Below are positions 9,441 to 18,092 of a stretch of 64,000 bases of DNA, piece after piece. How positions within the stretch are numbered: the first letter of the stretch is position 1; every line of letters starts with the position of its first letter. The notes below the pieces were generated by a model. It had not been told where the DNA came from. It searched no databases and worked only from the letters and a program-made list of their open reading frames with translations. Both the position numbers and the translations under genes were made by a program. The stretch spans positions 4,765,001-4,829,000 of the forward strand of contig NZ_LT607750.1 in assembly GCF_900090235.1 (NCBI RefSeq), given 5' to 3'. Source of the DNA: Micromonospora echinaurantiaca. Its GTDB lineage: Bacteria; Actinomycetota; Actinomycetes; Mycobacteriales; Micromonosporaceae.

Positions 9441-9519
9441 CGGCCCGCCGGCGCCGGGCCTTGGACCCGCCGGCCCGCCGGTGCCGGACCGACCCGCCAC
9501 GGCCCGCCGGCGCCGGGCG
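9441..9519. repeat. Three GC-rich 20-bp direct repeats, about 30-bp period
   Basis: Near-identical units CGGCCCGCCGGCGCCGGGCC, CGGCCCGCCGGTGCCGGACC and CGGCCCGCCGGCGCCGGGCG start at 9441, 9471 and 9500. Each is itself nearly self-complementary around GCCGGC, so each can form a short hairpin. They occupy the gap between the M16 peptidase stop and dapB and may act as a tandem terminator or processing site. Confidence 0.7.
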
Positions 9520-9535
9520 AGCGGCGGTCGGGCGG

Positions 9536-10930
9536 TCAGCGGGCGGCGAAGTCGTGCTCGCCGAACGGGCCGACCACGGCCAGCGACATCGGCCGGCTCA
9601 GCAGCTCGGCGGCGAGGGTGTTGACGTCGTCCACGGTGACCGCGTCCACCCGGGTGAGCAGCTCGTCGACCGGCATCAGGTCGCCGTAGAGCAGCTCCCC
9701 CTTGGCCAGCCGGCTCATCCGCGAACCGGTGTCCTCCAGGCCGAGCACGAACGACCCCTTCGACATGCCCTTGCCCCGGGCGACCTCCGCCTCGGTCAAC
9801 CCGTCGGCGGCCACCCGGGCCAGCTCGGCCCGGGTCAGCTCCAGCACCTCGTCGACCTTGCCCGGAGCGCAGCCGGCGTAGACCGCGAACAGGCCGGTGT
9901 CGGCGTACTGGCTGGCGTAGGAGTAGACCGAGTAGGCCAGGCCGCGGCGCTCCCGGATCTCCTGGAACAGCCGGCTCGACATGCCGCCGCCGAGCACGTT
10001 GTTGAGCACCCCGAGGGCGAACCGCCGCCCGTCGGTGCGGTCGATGCCGGGGGAGCCGAGGATGACGTGCGCCTGCTCGGTCTCCTTCGGCTCGACCAGG
10101 GTGGTCGGGAGCTTCGTCCGTACCGCCGGGGTGGCCGGCCGGTGCGGCGCCGGCGACGCCGGATCGGTGTCCAGCGGGGTGCCGCGCAGCGCCTGGCGGA
10201 CCAGCTTGACCACGGCGGCGTGGTCCAGGTTGCCGGCGGCGGCGATGACGATCTGCGGCGCGACGTAGCGGCGCCGGTAGAAGCTCTGGATCTGCCGCCG
10301 GGTCATCGGGGTGACCGTCTGCTCGGTGCCGGAGATCAGCCGGCCGAGCGGGTGGTCACCGTAGACGGCCCGGGCGAACAGGTCGTGCACCTCGTCGCCG
10401 GGCTCGTCGTCGTGCATGGCGATCTCCTCGAGGATCACGCCCCGCTCGGTCTCCACGTCGGCCGGGTCGAGCACCGAGTCGGCGACCAGGTCGCACATCA
10501 CGTCGATGGCCAGTGGCAGGTCCTCGTCGAGCACCCGCGCGTAGTAGCAGGTGTACTCCTTGGTGGTGAAGGCGTTGGTCTCGCCGCCCACCGCCTCGAT
10601 CGCCGAGGAGATCTCCAGCGCGCTGCGCTTGCGGGTGCCCTTGAAGAGCAGGTGCTCCAGGAAGTGCGCGGCGCCGGACTGCGGGCCGGTCTCGTCCCGG
10701 GAGCCAACCGCGACCCAGATGCCGAACGACACGCTGCGCATCGCCGGAATCGCCTCGGTGAGCACGCGCAGCCCGCTGGGCAGCACGGTACGCCGTACCG
10801 TGCCGCCCAGCGGGTCGTCGCTCAGGGTCCGGGTCACCGCCCGGGCGGCACCGCCGCCGCGGGTAGCCCCGGCGGACGCGACCACCCCCCGTCGATCCGG
10901 CGGAAACGGCGCAGCTGCGGCCCGACTCAC
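9536..10930 (-). CDS. M16 (pitrilysin-type) zinc metallopeptidase
   Basis: 464 residues. The inverted zinc motif is HFLEH at about residues 86-90, with the downstream Glu in ETERGVILEEIAMHDDEP and the family segment GGETNAFTTKEYTCYYARV between. A second, non-catalytic M16 half follows (EVLELTRAELARVAADGLTEAEV). The first 35 residues are Ala/Arg/Gly rich and may be untranslated or variable. The GTG at 10930 lies 47 nt after the pnp stop. Pnp followed by an M16 peptidase is conserved in actinobacteria; the substrate is not known. Confidence 0.9.
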   Translation of the reverse strand: MSRAAAAPFPPDRRGVVASAGATRGGGAARAVTRTLSDDPLGGTVRRTVLPSGLRVLTEAIPAMRSVSFGIWVAVGSRDETGPQSGAAHFLEHLLFKGTRKRSALEISSAIEAVGGETNAFTTKEYTCYYARVLDEDLPLAIDVMCDLVADSVLDPADVETERGVILEEIAMHDDEPGDEVHDLFARAVYGDHPLGRLISGTEQTVTPMTRRQIQSFYRRRYVAPQIVIAAAGNLDHAAVVKLVRQALRGTPLDTDPASPAPHRPATPAVRTKLPTTLVEPKETEQAHVILGSPGIDRTDGRRFALGVLNNVLGGGMSSRLFQEIRERRGLAYSVYSYASQYADTGLFAVYAGCAPGKVDEVLELTRAELARVAADGLTEAEVARGKGMSKGSFVLGLEDTGSRMSRLAKGELLYGDLMPVDELLTRVDAVTVDDVNTLAAELLSRPMSLAVVGPFGEHDFAAR

Positions 10931-10977
10931 GTGGTGCTCCCAGATCGACGAGGGGTGGGTGGTGCGGTTGTCAGGCG

Positions 10978-13341
10978 TCAGCTGTGCCGGGTCCGGCGGC
11001 GCGGACGCTCGCCGCCCTCGCCACCCTCGCCCCGCTCCGGGCCACGGCCGCCCCGCTCGCCGCCGCGCTCGCGGTCACCCCGGTCGCGCGGGCCCCGGTC
11101 GCCCCGGTCCCGGCCGGCCGGCCGCTCGCCACCGGCGGCCTCGCCCTCGGCCGGCGCCTCGGCGCCCTCCGGGCGGACCTTGTCCAGGTAGATCTTGCCG
11201 CGCTGGTCGATGTCGGCGATCTCGACCTCGACCTTGTCGCCGACGTTGAGGAAGTCCTCGACCTTCTCGACCCGCTTGCCGTCGCCCACCTTGGAGATGT
11301 GCAGTAGACCGTCGCGGCCCGGCAGCAGCGAGACGAACGCGCCGAACGCGGCCGTCTTCACCACGGTGCCGAGGAACCGGTCGCCGACCTTGGGCAGGGT
11401 CGGGTTGGCGATCGCGTTGATCCGCTCCACCGCCGCCTGCGCCGACGGGCCGTTGGTGGCGCCGACGTAGATGGTGCCGTCGTCCTCGATGGAGATCTCG
11501 GCGCCGGTCTCGTCCTGGATGGCGTTGATGGTCTGCCCCTTCGGGCCGATCACCATGCCGATCTTGTCGACCGGGATCTTGACGGTGGTGACCCGCGGCG
11601 CGTAGTCGGACATCTCGGCCGGCGCCTCGATCGCCCGCTGCATCACGTCGAGGATGGTCTGCCGGGCCTCGTGGGCCTGCTGGAGCGCGGCGGCCAGCAC
11701 GTCGGACGGGATGCCGTCGAGCTTGGTGTCGAGCTGCAACGCGGTCACGAAGTCCCGGGTGCCGGCGACCTTGAAGTCCATGTCGCCGAACGCGTCCTCG
11801 GCGCCGAGGATGTCGGTCAGCGTCACGTACTGGGTCTTGCCGTCGACCTCGTCGGAGATCAGGCCCATGGCGATGCCGGCGACCGGCGCCTTCAGCGGCA
11901 CACCCGCGCTGAGCAGGCCCAGCGTCGAGGCGCAGACCGAGCCCATCGAGGTGGAGCCGTTGGAGCCGAGCGCCTCGGAGACCTGCCGGATGGCGTACGG
12001 GAACTCCTCGCGCGAGGGCAGCACCGGGATCAGCGCCCGCTCGGCGAGCGCGCCGTGGCCGATCTCGCGCCGCTTCGGCGAGCCGACCCGGCCGGTCTCA
12101 CCGGTCGAGTACGGCGGGAAGTTGTAGTTGTGCATGTAGCGCTTGGACTTCTCCGGGGAGAGGGTGTCCAGCGACTGCTCCATGCGCAGCATGTTCAGCG
12201 TGGTGACGCCCAGGATCTGGGTCTCGCCCCGCTCGAACAGCGCCGAGCCGTGCACCCGCGGCAGCACGCCGACCTCGGCGGTCAGCGGGCGGATGTCCCG
12301 TGGGCCGCGGCCGTCGATGCGGACCTGCTCGCGCAGCACCCGGCTGCGGACCTCGGACTTGGTCAGCGACCGCAGCGCGGCGCTGAGCTCCTTCTCCCGG
12401 CCCTCGAAGCGCGGGCCGAGCTCCTCGGCCACCCGGGCCTTGATCCGGTCCAGGGCCTCCTCACGGTCGGCCTTGCCGGCGATCTTCAGGGCCTCGGCCA
12501 CGTCGGCGCGGGCCAGCTCGGCCACCGCGTCGTACGCGTCGTCCTGGTAGTCCAGGAAGACCGGGAACTCGGCGACCGGCTTGGCGGCCACCTCGGCCAG
12601 CTCGCCCTGCGCCCGGCACAGCTCGCGGATGGCCGGCTTGGCGGCCTCCAGGCCGCTGGCCACGACCTCCTCGGTCGGGGCGGGGGCGCCGCCGGCGACC
12701 AGCTTCACGGTGTGGTCGGTGGCCTCGGCCTCGACCATCATGATCGCGACGTCGCCGTCGGGCAGCGCCCGGCCGGCCACCACCATGTCGAAGGTGGCCC
12801 GCTCCAGCTCCTCGTAGGTCGGGAAGGCGACCCACTGGCCGTCGACGTGGGCCATCCGGGTGGCCCCGATCGGGCCGGAGAACGGCAGGCCGGAGAGCTT
12901 GGTCGACATCGAGGCGGCGTTGATCGCCACCACGTCGTACGGGTGCTGCGGGTCGAGGGCCAGGACGGTCTCGACGACCTGGACCTCGTTGCGCAGGCCC
13001 TTGACGAACGACGGGCGCAGCGGCCGGTCGATCAGCCGGCAGGTGAGGATGGCGTCCTCGCTGGGCCGGCCCTCGCGGCGGAAGAACGAGCCGGGGATCC
13101 GGCCCGCGGCGTACATCCGCTCCTCCACGTCCACGGTCAGCGGGAAGAAGTCGAACTGCTCCTTGGGCTGCTTGCCCGCGGTGGTGGCGGAGAGGACCAC
13201 CGTCTCGCCGAGCTGGGCGATGACGGAGCCGGCGGCCTGCCGGGCCAGCCGGCCGGTGGAGAAGGTGACCTCACGGGTGCCGAAGGACCCGTTGTCGATC
13301 ACGGCGGTGCGGGACTGGGTGCCGAGGTTGGTCTCGGTCAT
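10978..13341 (-). CDS. pnp: Polyribonucleotide nucleotidyltransferase (PNPase)
   Basis: 787 residues from the ATG at 13341 (GGAG upstream; an in-frame GTG at 13374 gives an odd extension). It carries two RNase PH-like domains, the second with [20 protein letters not shown] and [16 protein letters not shown] domain follows near residue 594 ([14 protein letters not shown]), then an S1 domain at about 650-720 ([15 protein letters not shown]), and a disordered tail from about 720 rich in Glu, Gly and Arg. It performs phosphorolytic 3'-5' RNA decay and polymerisation. The gene follows rpsO, and its leader contains the palindrome CTTCGATCGAAG (13403-13414), a possible site for the known pnp autocontrol. 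Confidence 0.96.
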   Translation of the reverse strand: MTETNLGTQSRTAVIDNGSFGTREVTFSTGRLARQAAGSVIAQLGETVVLSATTAGKQPKEQFDFFPLTVDVEERMYAAGRIPGSFFRREGRPSEDAILTCRLIDRPLRPSFVKGLRNEVQVVETVLALDPQHPYDVVAINAASMSTKLSGLPFSGPIGATRMAHVDGQWVAFPTYEELERATFDMVVAGRALPDGDVAIMMVEAEATDHTVKLVAGGAPAPTEEVVASGLEAAKPAIRELCRAQGELAEVAAKPVAEFPVFLDYQDDAYDAVAELARADVAEALKIAGKADREEALDRIKARVAEELGPRFEGREKELSAALRSLTKSEVRSRVLREQVRIDGRGPRDIRPLTAEVGVLPRVHGSALFERGETQILGVTTLNMLRMEQSLDTLSPEKSKRYMHNYNFPPYSTGETGRVGSPKRREIGHGALAERALIPVLPSREEFPYAIRQVSEALGSNGSTSMGSVCASTLGLLSAGVPLKAPVAGIAMGLISDEVDGKTQYVTLTDILGAEDAFGDMDFKVAGTRDFVTALQLDTKLDGIPSDVLAAALQQAHEARQTILDVMQRAIEAPAEMSDYAPRVTTVKIPVDKIGMVIGPKGQTINAIQDETGAEISIEDDGTIYVGATNGPSAQAAVERINAIANPTLPKVGDRFLGTVVKTAAFGAFVSLLPGRDGLLHISKVGDGKRVEKVEDFLNVGDKVEVEIADIDQRGKIYLDKVRPEGAEAPAEGEAAGGERPAGRDRGDRGPRDRGDRERGGERGGRGPERGEGGEGGERPRRRTRHS

Positions 13342-13526
13342 GTGCGGTAGTGCTCCTTCGCATCGGGGGCCCACGACGCGGGGAGCTGCTCAGACGGCCG
13401 GTCTTCGATCGAAGCGCCCGGGTGGCGGCGAGATGCCGGGTGCCCGGGGGCCACTACCGGAGACCGGTACGCTGACCGGCTCCCTGTTCGGGTGGTCGCG
13501 CGGCCCTGTTCTTCTGTGGTGTGGAA

Positions 13527-13556
13527 CGGGGGAGCGGCCTTGCGGCCACTCCCCCG
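13527..13556 (-). terminator. Hairpin after rpsO
   Basis: CGGGGGAGCGGCC (13527-13539) pairs with GGCCACTCCCCCG (13544-13556) with one mismatch region and a TTGC loop. It begins only 6 nt past the rpsO stop. No U-tract follows, so it may attenuate rather than end transcription into pnp. Confidence 0.6.
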
Positions 13557-13561
13557 TCACG

Positions 13562-13831
13562 TCACCGGCGCAGACCGAGCCGCTCGATGAGCGACCGGTA
13601 GCGGTTGATGTCCTTCTTCTGGACGTAGTTGAGCAGCCGACGGCGGCGGCCGACCAGCAGCAGCAGCCCGCGGCGGCTGTGGTGGTCGTGCTTGTGCACC
13701 TTCAGGTGCTCGGTGAGCTCCGCGATCCGCTTGGTCAGGACCGCGACCTGCACCTCCGGCGAACCGGTGTCGCCCTCGGCGGTCGCGTACTCCGCGCGGA
13801 TCTTGGCCTTGGCTTCCTGGTCGAGCGCCAT
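13562..13831 (-). CDS. rpsO: 30S ribosomal protein S15
   Basis: 89 residues, the standard S15 length. Diagnostic motifs are [34 protein letters not shown] and the C-terminal [13 protein letters not shown]15 binds the three-way junction of 16S rRNA and is a primary assembly protein. The ATG has GGGAGAAC upstream. It sits between ribF and pnp as in most actinobacteria, with its own leader and promoter. Confidence 0.98.
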   Translation of the reverse strand: MALDQEAKAKIRAEYATAEGDTGSPEVQVAVLTKRIAELTEHLKVHKHDHHSRRGLLLLVGRRRRLLNYVQKKDINRYRSLIERLGLRR

Positions 13832-13939
13832 GTTCTCCCTGTTTCGTGGGTTGTTCGATGGTGTCCGTCGGATCGGTCAGGGGACCGGAGACGGACCGGT
13901 ACCTCGCACCCGCGGCGTCGTGCAGGCACGCGAGGCCCC

Positions 13940-13970
13940 ACGTCGGTCAGCCGACGTCTTCGCAAGACTA
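13940..13970 (-). promoter_or_regulatory. rpsO leader hairpin and candidate -10 box
   Basis: A perfect stem ACGTCGG-TCAG-CCGACGT occupies 13940-13957. Reading on the minus strand, a TAGTCT box (13970-13965) lies just upstream, so the hairpin would be at the very 5' end of a roughly 130-nt rpsO leader. S15 represses its own mRNA through leader structures in several bacteria; that this hairpin is such a site is inference. No good -35 was seen. Confidence 0.4.
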
Positions 13971-14048
13971 CCAGCCCACCCGGGCCCCGGCCGGCCAAGG
14001 GCCGCGAACCGGGGCGTCCGCGCCCGGCGACCCGCCCGCCGAGCACGC

Positions 14049-14978
14049 TCAGCCGAGCGCCCGGCGGGTCCGCTCCACGTCCTGCTCGATCTGCGCGATC
14101 AGCGGCTCGACCGCGTCGAACCGGATCTGCCCCCGCAGGTGCGCCACGAAGTCCAGGGCCAGCCGTTCGCCGTAGAGGTCACCGGTGAAGTCCAGCGCGT
14201 ACGCCTCCACCCGCCGCTCCCGCCCGGAGAAGGTCGGGTTGGTGCCGACCGACACCGCGGCGGCCAGCGGCTCACGCTGCCCGCGGCGCACCAACCGGGC
14301 CGCGTAGACGCCGTCGGCGGGCACCGCCGCGTACCGGTGGCAGAGCAGGTTGGCGGTGGGGAAGCCCAGCTCGCGGCCGCGTTGGTCGCCGCGGACCACC
14401 ACCCCCTCCAGCCGGTGCGGGCGGCCCAGCGCGGCGGCCGCCGCGCCCACGTCGCCCGCGTCGACGCAGGAGCGGATGTAGGTGGAGGAGAAGACGGTGC
14501 CCGCCTCGGCGACCAGCGGACCGGCCTCCACGCCGAAGCCGAAGGTGCGGCCGAGCCGCTCCAGCAGCGCCACGTCGCCGGCGGCCCGGTGCCCGAAGCG
14601 GAAGTTGTCGCCCACCACCACCAGGGCCGCGTGCAGGTGCTCCACCAGCACGTCGTGCACGAACGCCTCGGCCGGCAGCCGGGAGAACTCCGGGGTGAAC
14701 GGCACCACGCAGAGCACGTCGACGCCGAGCGCCTCGATCAGCTCCGCCTTGCGGGCCGGCTCGGTGAGCACCGCCGGGTGCGAGCCGGGACGGACCACCT
14801 CGGCCGGGTGCGGGTCGAAGGTGACCACCACCGACTTCACACCCAGCTCCCGGGCCCGGGCCACGGCGTGCCCGATGGTCGCCTGGTGCCCCCGGTGCAC
14901 CCCGTCGAAGACGCCGATGGTGACGACCGACCGCCCCCAGCCTCCGGGCGCCGCGTCGTACCCCCGCCACCGCTGCAT
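14049..14978 (-). CDS. ribF: Bifunctional riboflavin kinase / FAD synthetase
   Basis: 309 residues from the ATG at 14978 (AGGAG 4 nt upstream; an in-frame GTG at 14999 lacks a ribosome site). The N-terminal FAD synthetase module has VVTIGVFDGVHRGHQ and VVTFDPHPAEVV. The C-terminal riboflavin kinase module has GFPTANL, GVYAARLV, VSVGTNPTF and YALDFTGDLYGERL. It converts riboflavin to FMN and then FAD. The IS607 element lies directly upstream, so its original leader has been replaced or displaced and expression may depend on transcription through the insertion. Confidence 0.95.
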   Translation of the reverse strand: MQRWRGYDAAPGGWGRSVVTIGVFDGVHRGHQATIGHAVARARELGVKSVVVTFDPHPAEVVRPGSHPAVLTEPARKAELIEALGVDVLCVVPFTPEFSRLPAEAFVHDVLVEHLHAALVVVGDNFRFGHRAAGDVALLERLGRTFGFGVEAGPLVAEAGTVFSSTYIRSCVDAGDVGAAAAALGRPHRLEGVVVRGDQRGRELGFPTANLLCHRYAAVPADGVYAARLVRRGQREPLAAAVSVGTNPTFSGRERRVEAYALDFTGDLYGERLALDFVAHLRGQIRFDAVEPLIAQIEQDVERTRRALG

Positions 14979-14995
14979 GCTGCTCCTGCTTCCTT

Positions 14996-16417
14996 TCACC
15001 GCTCACCCCTGTGCAGGGATGGGCGTGGTTGGATGATTCGCTCTCCGCCGTCGTTAGCCCGGCTAGAGTCCTGGATCGGCAGTCTGATCCGATGGCGATC
15101 GGCCCGTGCCCGCAAGATTCCCTTCACCCGCTTATGGGGGGTGTGGAGGGTGATGTCGGGGTCACCGTGTCTTCGCAGGACGTTGATCGCGGCGGCATGG
15201 TCCGCCTGCCACACGACCCCGCAACCGGTGCAGTGAAGCCGATCCCCGTCACGGTGGCCGAGGCCGCCGCATCGAGGACAAACTTGTGACGTGTAGGCGG
15301 CGTTTACCAGCACGAACGCAGAACCTCTGCGCTCCGACACATTCTCCAGCGCTTCGGCGGTGACACCCTTCGTCCATGCAGCGAGGCGCCGGCTCATGTT
15401 CTTGCCAAGCTTCTTGCGCCCGGCGAAAGTCTGGGTGAGGTCTTCGGCCACGACGAGGTTGGCCTTGTCGACCACGCTGTGGGCGGCTGTGAAGATCTCC
15501 GTCCGAATCTGGGCACGCCGCCGGGTAGCCTGTCGGTCCCGCTTTGCCGTGCCGAGGTTGTTCGCCTTGATGCGGGCGGCTTTGGCGTGCTTGCCACGCT
15601 GAGTGGCGTTGTTAGCGATCGAGCGAAGTTTCGCACGACGCCGGTTGCGCTGCGTCAGTCGGTCCGACGCGGCGGTCAGCAGCGCGCCTAGGTTGGCACC
15701 GTGGTGGTCGCCGTCGGAATCGGTGAGCGCTTCGGTGTAGCCCTTGTCGACACCAATTTTCCGGTCACCGCACGGTCGCCGCGACGACGGCATGTCCGCG
15801 GCGTCGTACTGGTAATGGACCTCGACGCGGCCGCCACGCAGGATCAGACGCAGCGTTCCCGACGGAGCGACTGTCGTGGACAGCGGAACCATGACCGGCT
15901 TGCGCGGTTCAAGGCCCGGGACGGCAAGCCACACGTTCCCGCCGTCGGTCAGGGTGTAGGTGCGCGCCTTATCGGCACGCACGATGATCTGGTCGTGGGT
16001 GTGGTTCTTGCCCCGCCGCCAGCGCCTACGCATCAGCCGGGACAGGTAGGCGTCCTCGGCCCACCGGTCGGCCTTCAGCAGGGCGAACAACCGCTTCCGC
16101 TCGACCGGATCAACCGTCCGTCGGGCGACCGTGCGACGAACGTCAGCCTTCGCGGCCTCGCGGTTCGCGGCGATGTCGGCCATCGCATCACGAAGGGTCT
16201 CCTTCCACGCGTTCGCCGGCACCCCGAACCGCCATGCGGCGCCGTCGGCCAGCCACCGATCGCGGACCTGCCGGTCCCGCAACGCCGCTCCGGCGACGGA
16301 GCCGAATCGCTGCCACACCACGGACCTGACCCGGCCAAGGCGCCGCGCCTGCTCTAGCAGAGCAACATACTTGCCCGGGTTGAGGCGAGCCGAGTAGGCG
16401 ATGCGGGTGACCTTCAC
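14996..16417 (-). CDS. tnpB: TnpB RNA-guided nuclease of the IS607 element
   Basis: 473 residues from the GTG at 16417, whose GTGA overlaps the tnpA stop. A longer in-frame ORF to 16483 is not needed. The RuvC active site appears complete: Asp224 in IGVDKGYTEAL, Glu325 in LVVAEDLTQTF and Asp406 in VWQADHAAAINVL. The zinc finger has Cys380, Cys383, Cys396 and Cys399. TnpB proteins cleave DNA guided by an RNA from the element's right end and help retain the element. Beyond about residue 415 the sequence is unlike the conserved core and probably overlaps the guide-RNA scaffold. The last residues seem to be encoded by host DNA, with the stop 17 nt before ribF. Confidence 0.88.
   Translation of the reverse strand: MKVTRIAYSARLNPGKYVALLEQARRLGRVRSVVWQRFGSVAGAALRDRQVRDRWLADGAAWRFGVPANAWKETLRDAMADIAANREAAKADVRRTVARRTVDPVERKRLFALLKADRWAEDAYLSRLMRRRWRRGKNHTHDQIIVRADKARTYTLTDGGNVWLAVPGLEPRKPVMVPLSTTVAPSGTLRLILRGGRVEVHYQYDAADMPSSRRPCGDRKIGVDKGYTEALTDSDGDHHGANLGALLTAASDRLTQRNRRRAKLRSIANNATQRGKHAKAARIKANNLGTAKRDRQATRRRAQIRTEIFTAAHSVVDKANLVVAEDLTQTFAGRKKLGKNMSRRLAAWTKGVTAEALENVSERRGSAFVLVNAAYTSQVCPRCGGLGHRDGDRLHCTGCGVVWQADHAAAINVLRRHGDPDITLHTPHKRVKGILRARADRHRIRLPIQDSSRANDGGERIIQPRPSLHRGER
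15007..15150 (-). ncRNA. Predicted omega (guide) RNA scaffold at the element's right end
   Basis: TnpB-bound RNAs normally come from the 3' end of tnpB and the adjoining transposon end. Here that region has two obvious stems, GGATC-GGCAGTCT-GATCC (15073-15090) and CCCTG-TG-CAGGG (15007-15018), the latter at the proposed boundary. The 5' limit is a guess. If correct, the guide begins immediately past the boundary, in the ribF leader (below 15006). Confidence 0.4.
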
Positions 16418-17025
16418 CGGCCACCGCCTGGCAACTCGTCTTTCAGGGCCCTCTCGAAGCGACGCAGACCGCGAAGGCGGCACGAGAAGGTGTGCACGAT
16501 CGAAAGTAGATCCTCAACAAGCTCCTGCTGCGGCGATAACGACTCCTGGTTCGCCGCGATGATCTCGCAGTCGTTGCGGTTCGCGACATGCTCCAGGAAG
16601 TCGACCCCGAACCTGGCCAGTCGGTCTCGGTGCGCTACCACGATCGTGCTGACTTCGCCACGGTCCACGGCGTCCATGAGCGCGAGGAGCTTCTTGCGGC
16701 GCAGGTTCATGCCGCCGCCGATCTCGGACACCCACTCGTCGACCGCAAGTCCACGGGCGAGGCAGAACTGCTCCATGGCTGCGACCTGCGCGGCGAGATC
16801 ATTCTTCTGACCTGGTGACGACACCCGGCAGTAGACGACGGTCCGACGGGCCTGTTCGGCGAAGTTGGGTCGGAGGACCTTCCGAACGTCGCTTTCGTCG
16901 AAGTACCGCTGCCCGGATGGGGTGCGTTTGCCTACGAGGCGCCCCTCGGACTCCCAGCGGCGCACAGTGCTCGTCGACCGCCCGATACGCTCCGCGAACT
17001 CTCCTATCCGATAGATCTTGCCCAC
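16414..17025 (-). CDS. tnpA: IS607-type serine recombinase transposase
   Basis: 203 residues. Residues 1-50 are a MerR-like winged HTH (YRIGEFAERIGRSTSTVRRW, then TPSGQRYFDESDV). The rest is a small serine-recombinase catalytic domain with the nucleophile Ser in VVYCRVSSPGQKNDLAAQ and the arginine segment VVAHRDRLARFGVDF. The HTH-then-catalytic order and size are diagnostic of IS607 TnpA, which cuts and joins the element by site-specific recombination. It is translationally coupled to tnpB. Its upstream region to about 17064 should hold the left end and promoter. Confidence 0.92.
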   Translation of the reverse strand: MGKIYRIGEFAERIGRSTSTVRRWESEGRLVGKRTPSGQRYFDESDVRKVLRPNFAEQARRTVVYCRVSSPGQKNDLAAQVAAMEQFCLARGLAVDEWVSEIGGGMNLRRKKLLALMDAVDRGEVSTIVVAHRDRLARFGVDFLEHVANRNDCEIIAANQESLSPQQELVEDLLSIVHTFSCRLRGLRRFERALKDELPGGGR

Positions 17026-17137
17026 ATCAGCGAACTATACGCAACAGTAGACAAGAACTTCCCCACTGATCGGCCCCTCCTCCGCCGGGCGCAGGCTGAG
17101 CGACCTGGGGGCTCACCCTCCGGACCTCGCCCCGCCG

Positions 17138-18019
17138 TCAGGCCGGCGCGAGCACGATCTCCGCGCGGGCCCGACCGTCCCGCTCGCTGACGATAGCGAT
17201 CAACGTGCCGGCCGGGTCGAAGACCGCGTAGGGGCCGGCGATCCCGACCGGGTCGAGCGGCCCGCCGTGGGAGAGCACCTTCGCCTCGTCCGCGCCGGCG
17301 TCGCGGCGCGGGAAGAACCGGTCGGCCGCCGCGGCCAGCGGCAGGTTGACCACCTCGGGCGCGCGCTGCTCCAGCTCGTCGAGGGTGGCGGCCTCGGCGA
17401 GGGTGAAACCGCCCACCGCGGTACGCCGCAGCGCGGTCAGGTGGCCACCGACCCCGAGCGCCAGCCCGGCGTCCCGGGCGATGGCCCGGATGTACGTCCC
17501 GGACGAGCAGTCCACGGCCACGTCCACGTCCACCACGTCGCCCGCACGGCGGATCGCCAGCACGTCGAGCCGGGACACGGTGACCCGGCGGGCTGGCAGC
17601 TCGACGCTCTCCCCCTCGCGCACCCGCTTGTACGCCCGCTGCCCGTCGATCTTGATGGCACTCACCGCGCTCGGCACCTGGTCGATCTCGCCGGTCAGCG
17701 CGGCCAGCGCGGCCCGGATCGCGTCGTCGGTGACCCGGCCGGCCGGGGTGGTGGCGATCACGTCGCCCTCGGCGTCGTCGGTGACGGTGGCCTGGCCGAG
17801 CCGGATGGTGCCGGTGTAGCCCTTGCCCGCGCCGATCACGTACGTCAGCAGCCGGGTGGCCCGGCCCACCCCGATCACCAGCACCCCGGTGGCCATCGGG
17901 TCGAGCGTGCCGCCGTGGCCCACCCGGCGGGTCCGGGCCAGCCGGCGGATCCGCGCCACCACGTCGTGCGACGTCATGCCGCCAGGCTTGTCGACCACGA
18001 TCAGACCGTCTGTGCTCAC
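17138..18019 (-). CDS. truB: tRNA pseudouridine(55) synthase
   Basis: 293 residues from the GTG at 18019, which gives the usual start (DGLIVVDKPGGMTSHDVV); a TTG three codons earlier is possible. The catalytic Asp is in GTLDPMATGVLVIGVGRATR at about residue 44. Further family motifs are YTGTIRLGQATVTDD and SSGTYIRAIARDAG. A PUA-like C-terminal region follows. It makes pseudouridine 55 in the T-psi-C loop of tRNAs. In related genomes ribF follows directly; here the IS607 element begins about 70 nt past the stop. Confidence 0.95.
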   Translation of the reverse strand: MSTDGLIVVDKPGGMTSHDVVARIRRLARTRRVGHGGTLDPMATGVLVIGVGRATRLLTYVIGAGKGYTGTIRLGQATVTDDAEGDVIATTPAGRVTDDAIRAALAALTGEIDQVPSAVSAIKIDGQRAYKRVREGESVELPARRVTVSRLDVLAIRRAGDVVDVDVAVDCSSGTYIRAIARDAGLALGVGGHLTALRRTAVGGFTLAEAATLDELEQRAPEVVNLPLAAAADRFFPRRDAGADEAKVLSHGGPLDPVGIAGPYAVFDPAGTLIAIVSERDGRARAEIVLAPA

Positions 18020-18092
18020 GACCCCCAAGCCTGCCAGACGGCACCCGACCGGCCCGCGCCGCCGTACCCGGTGCGGATTGCCGACCAGCGGC

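Larger units (their letters stand above)
15006..17064 (-). mobile_element. IS607-family insertion sequence between truB and ribF
   Basis: A two-gene element of about 2.06 kb: a serine-recombinase transposase (16414-17025) and a TnpB nuclease. IS607 elements have no terminal inverted repeats and join at a GG dinucleotide. The only similar boundary sequences seen, on the minus strand, are CAGTGGGG at the left end (ending near 17061-17064) and CACAGGGG at the right end (15006-15009); the limits are therefore estimates. Base composition is visibly less GC-rich than the flanking housekeeping genes. Both genes look intact. The element interrupts the normally adjacent truB-ribF pair in the same orientation. 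Confidence 0.75.

Noticed and set aside
9441..9519. A CRISPR-like repeat array
   Set aside because: Only three imperfect units with 9-10-bp gaps, self-complementary, and no cas genes.
16414..17025. A phage-type integrase or invertase
   Set aside because: HTH at the N-terminus before a small serine-recombinase domain and the coupled tnpB identify IS607 TnpA.
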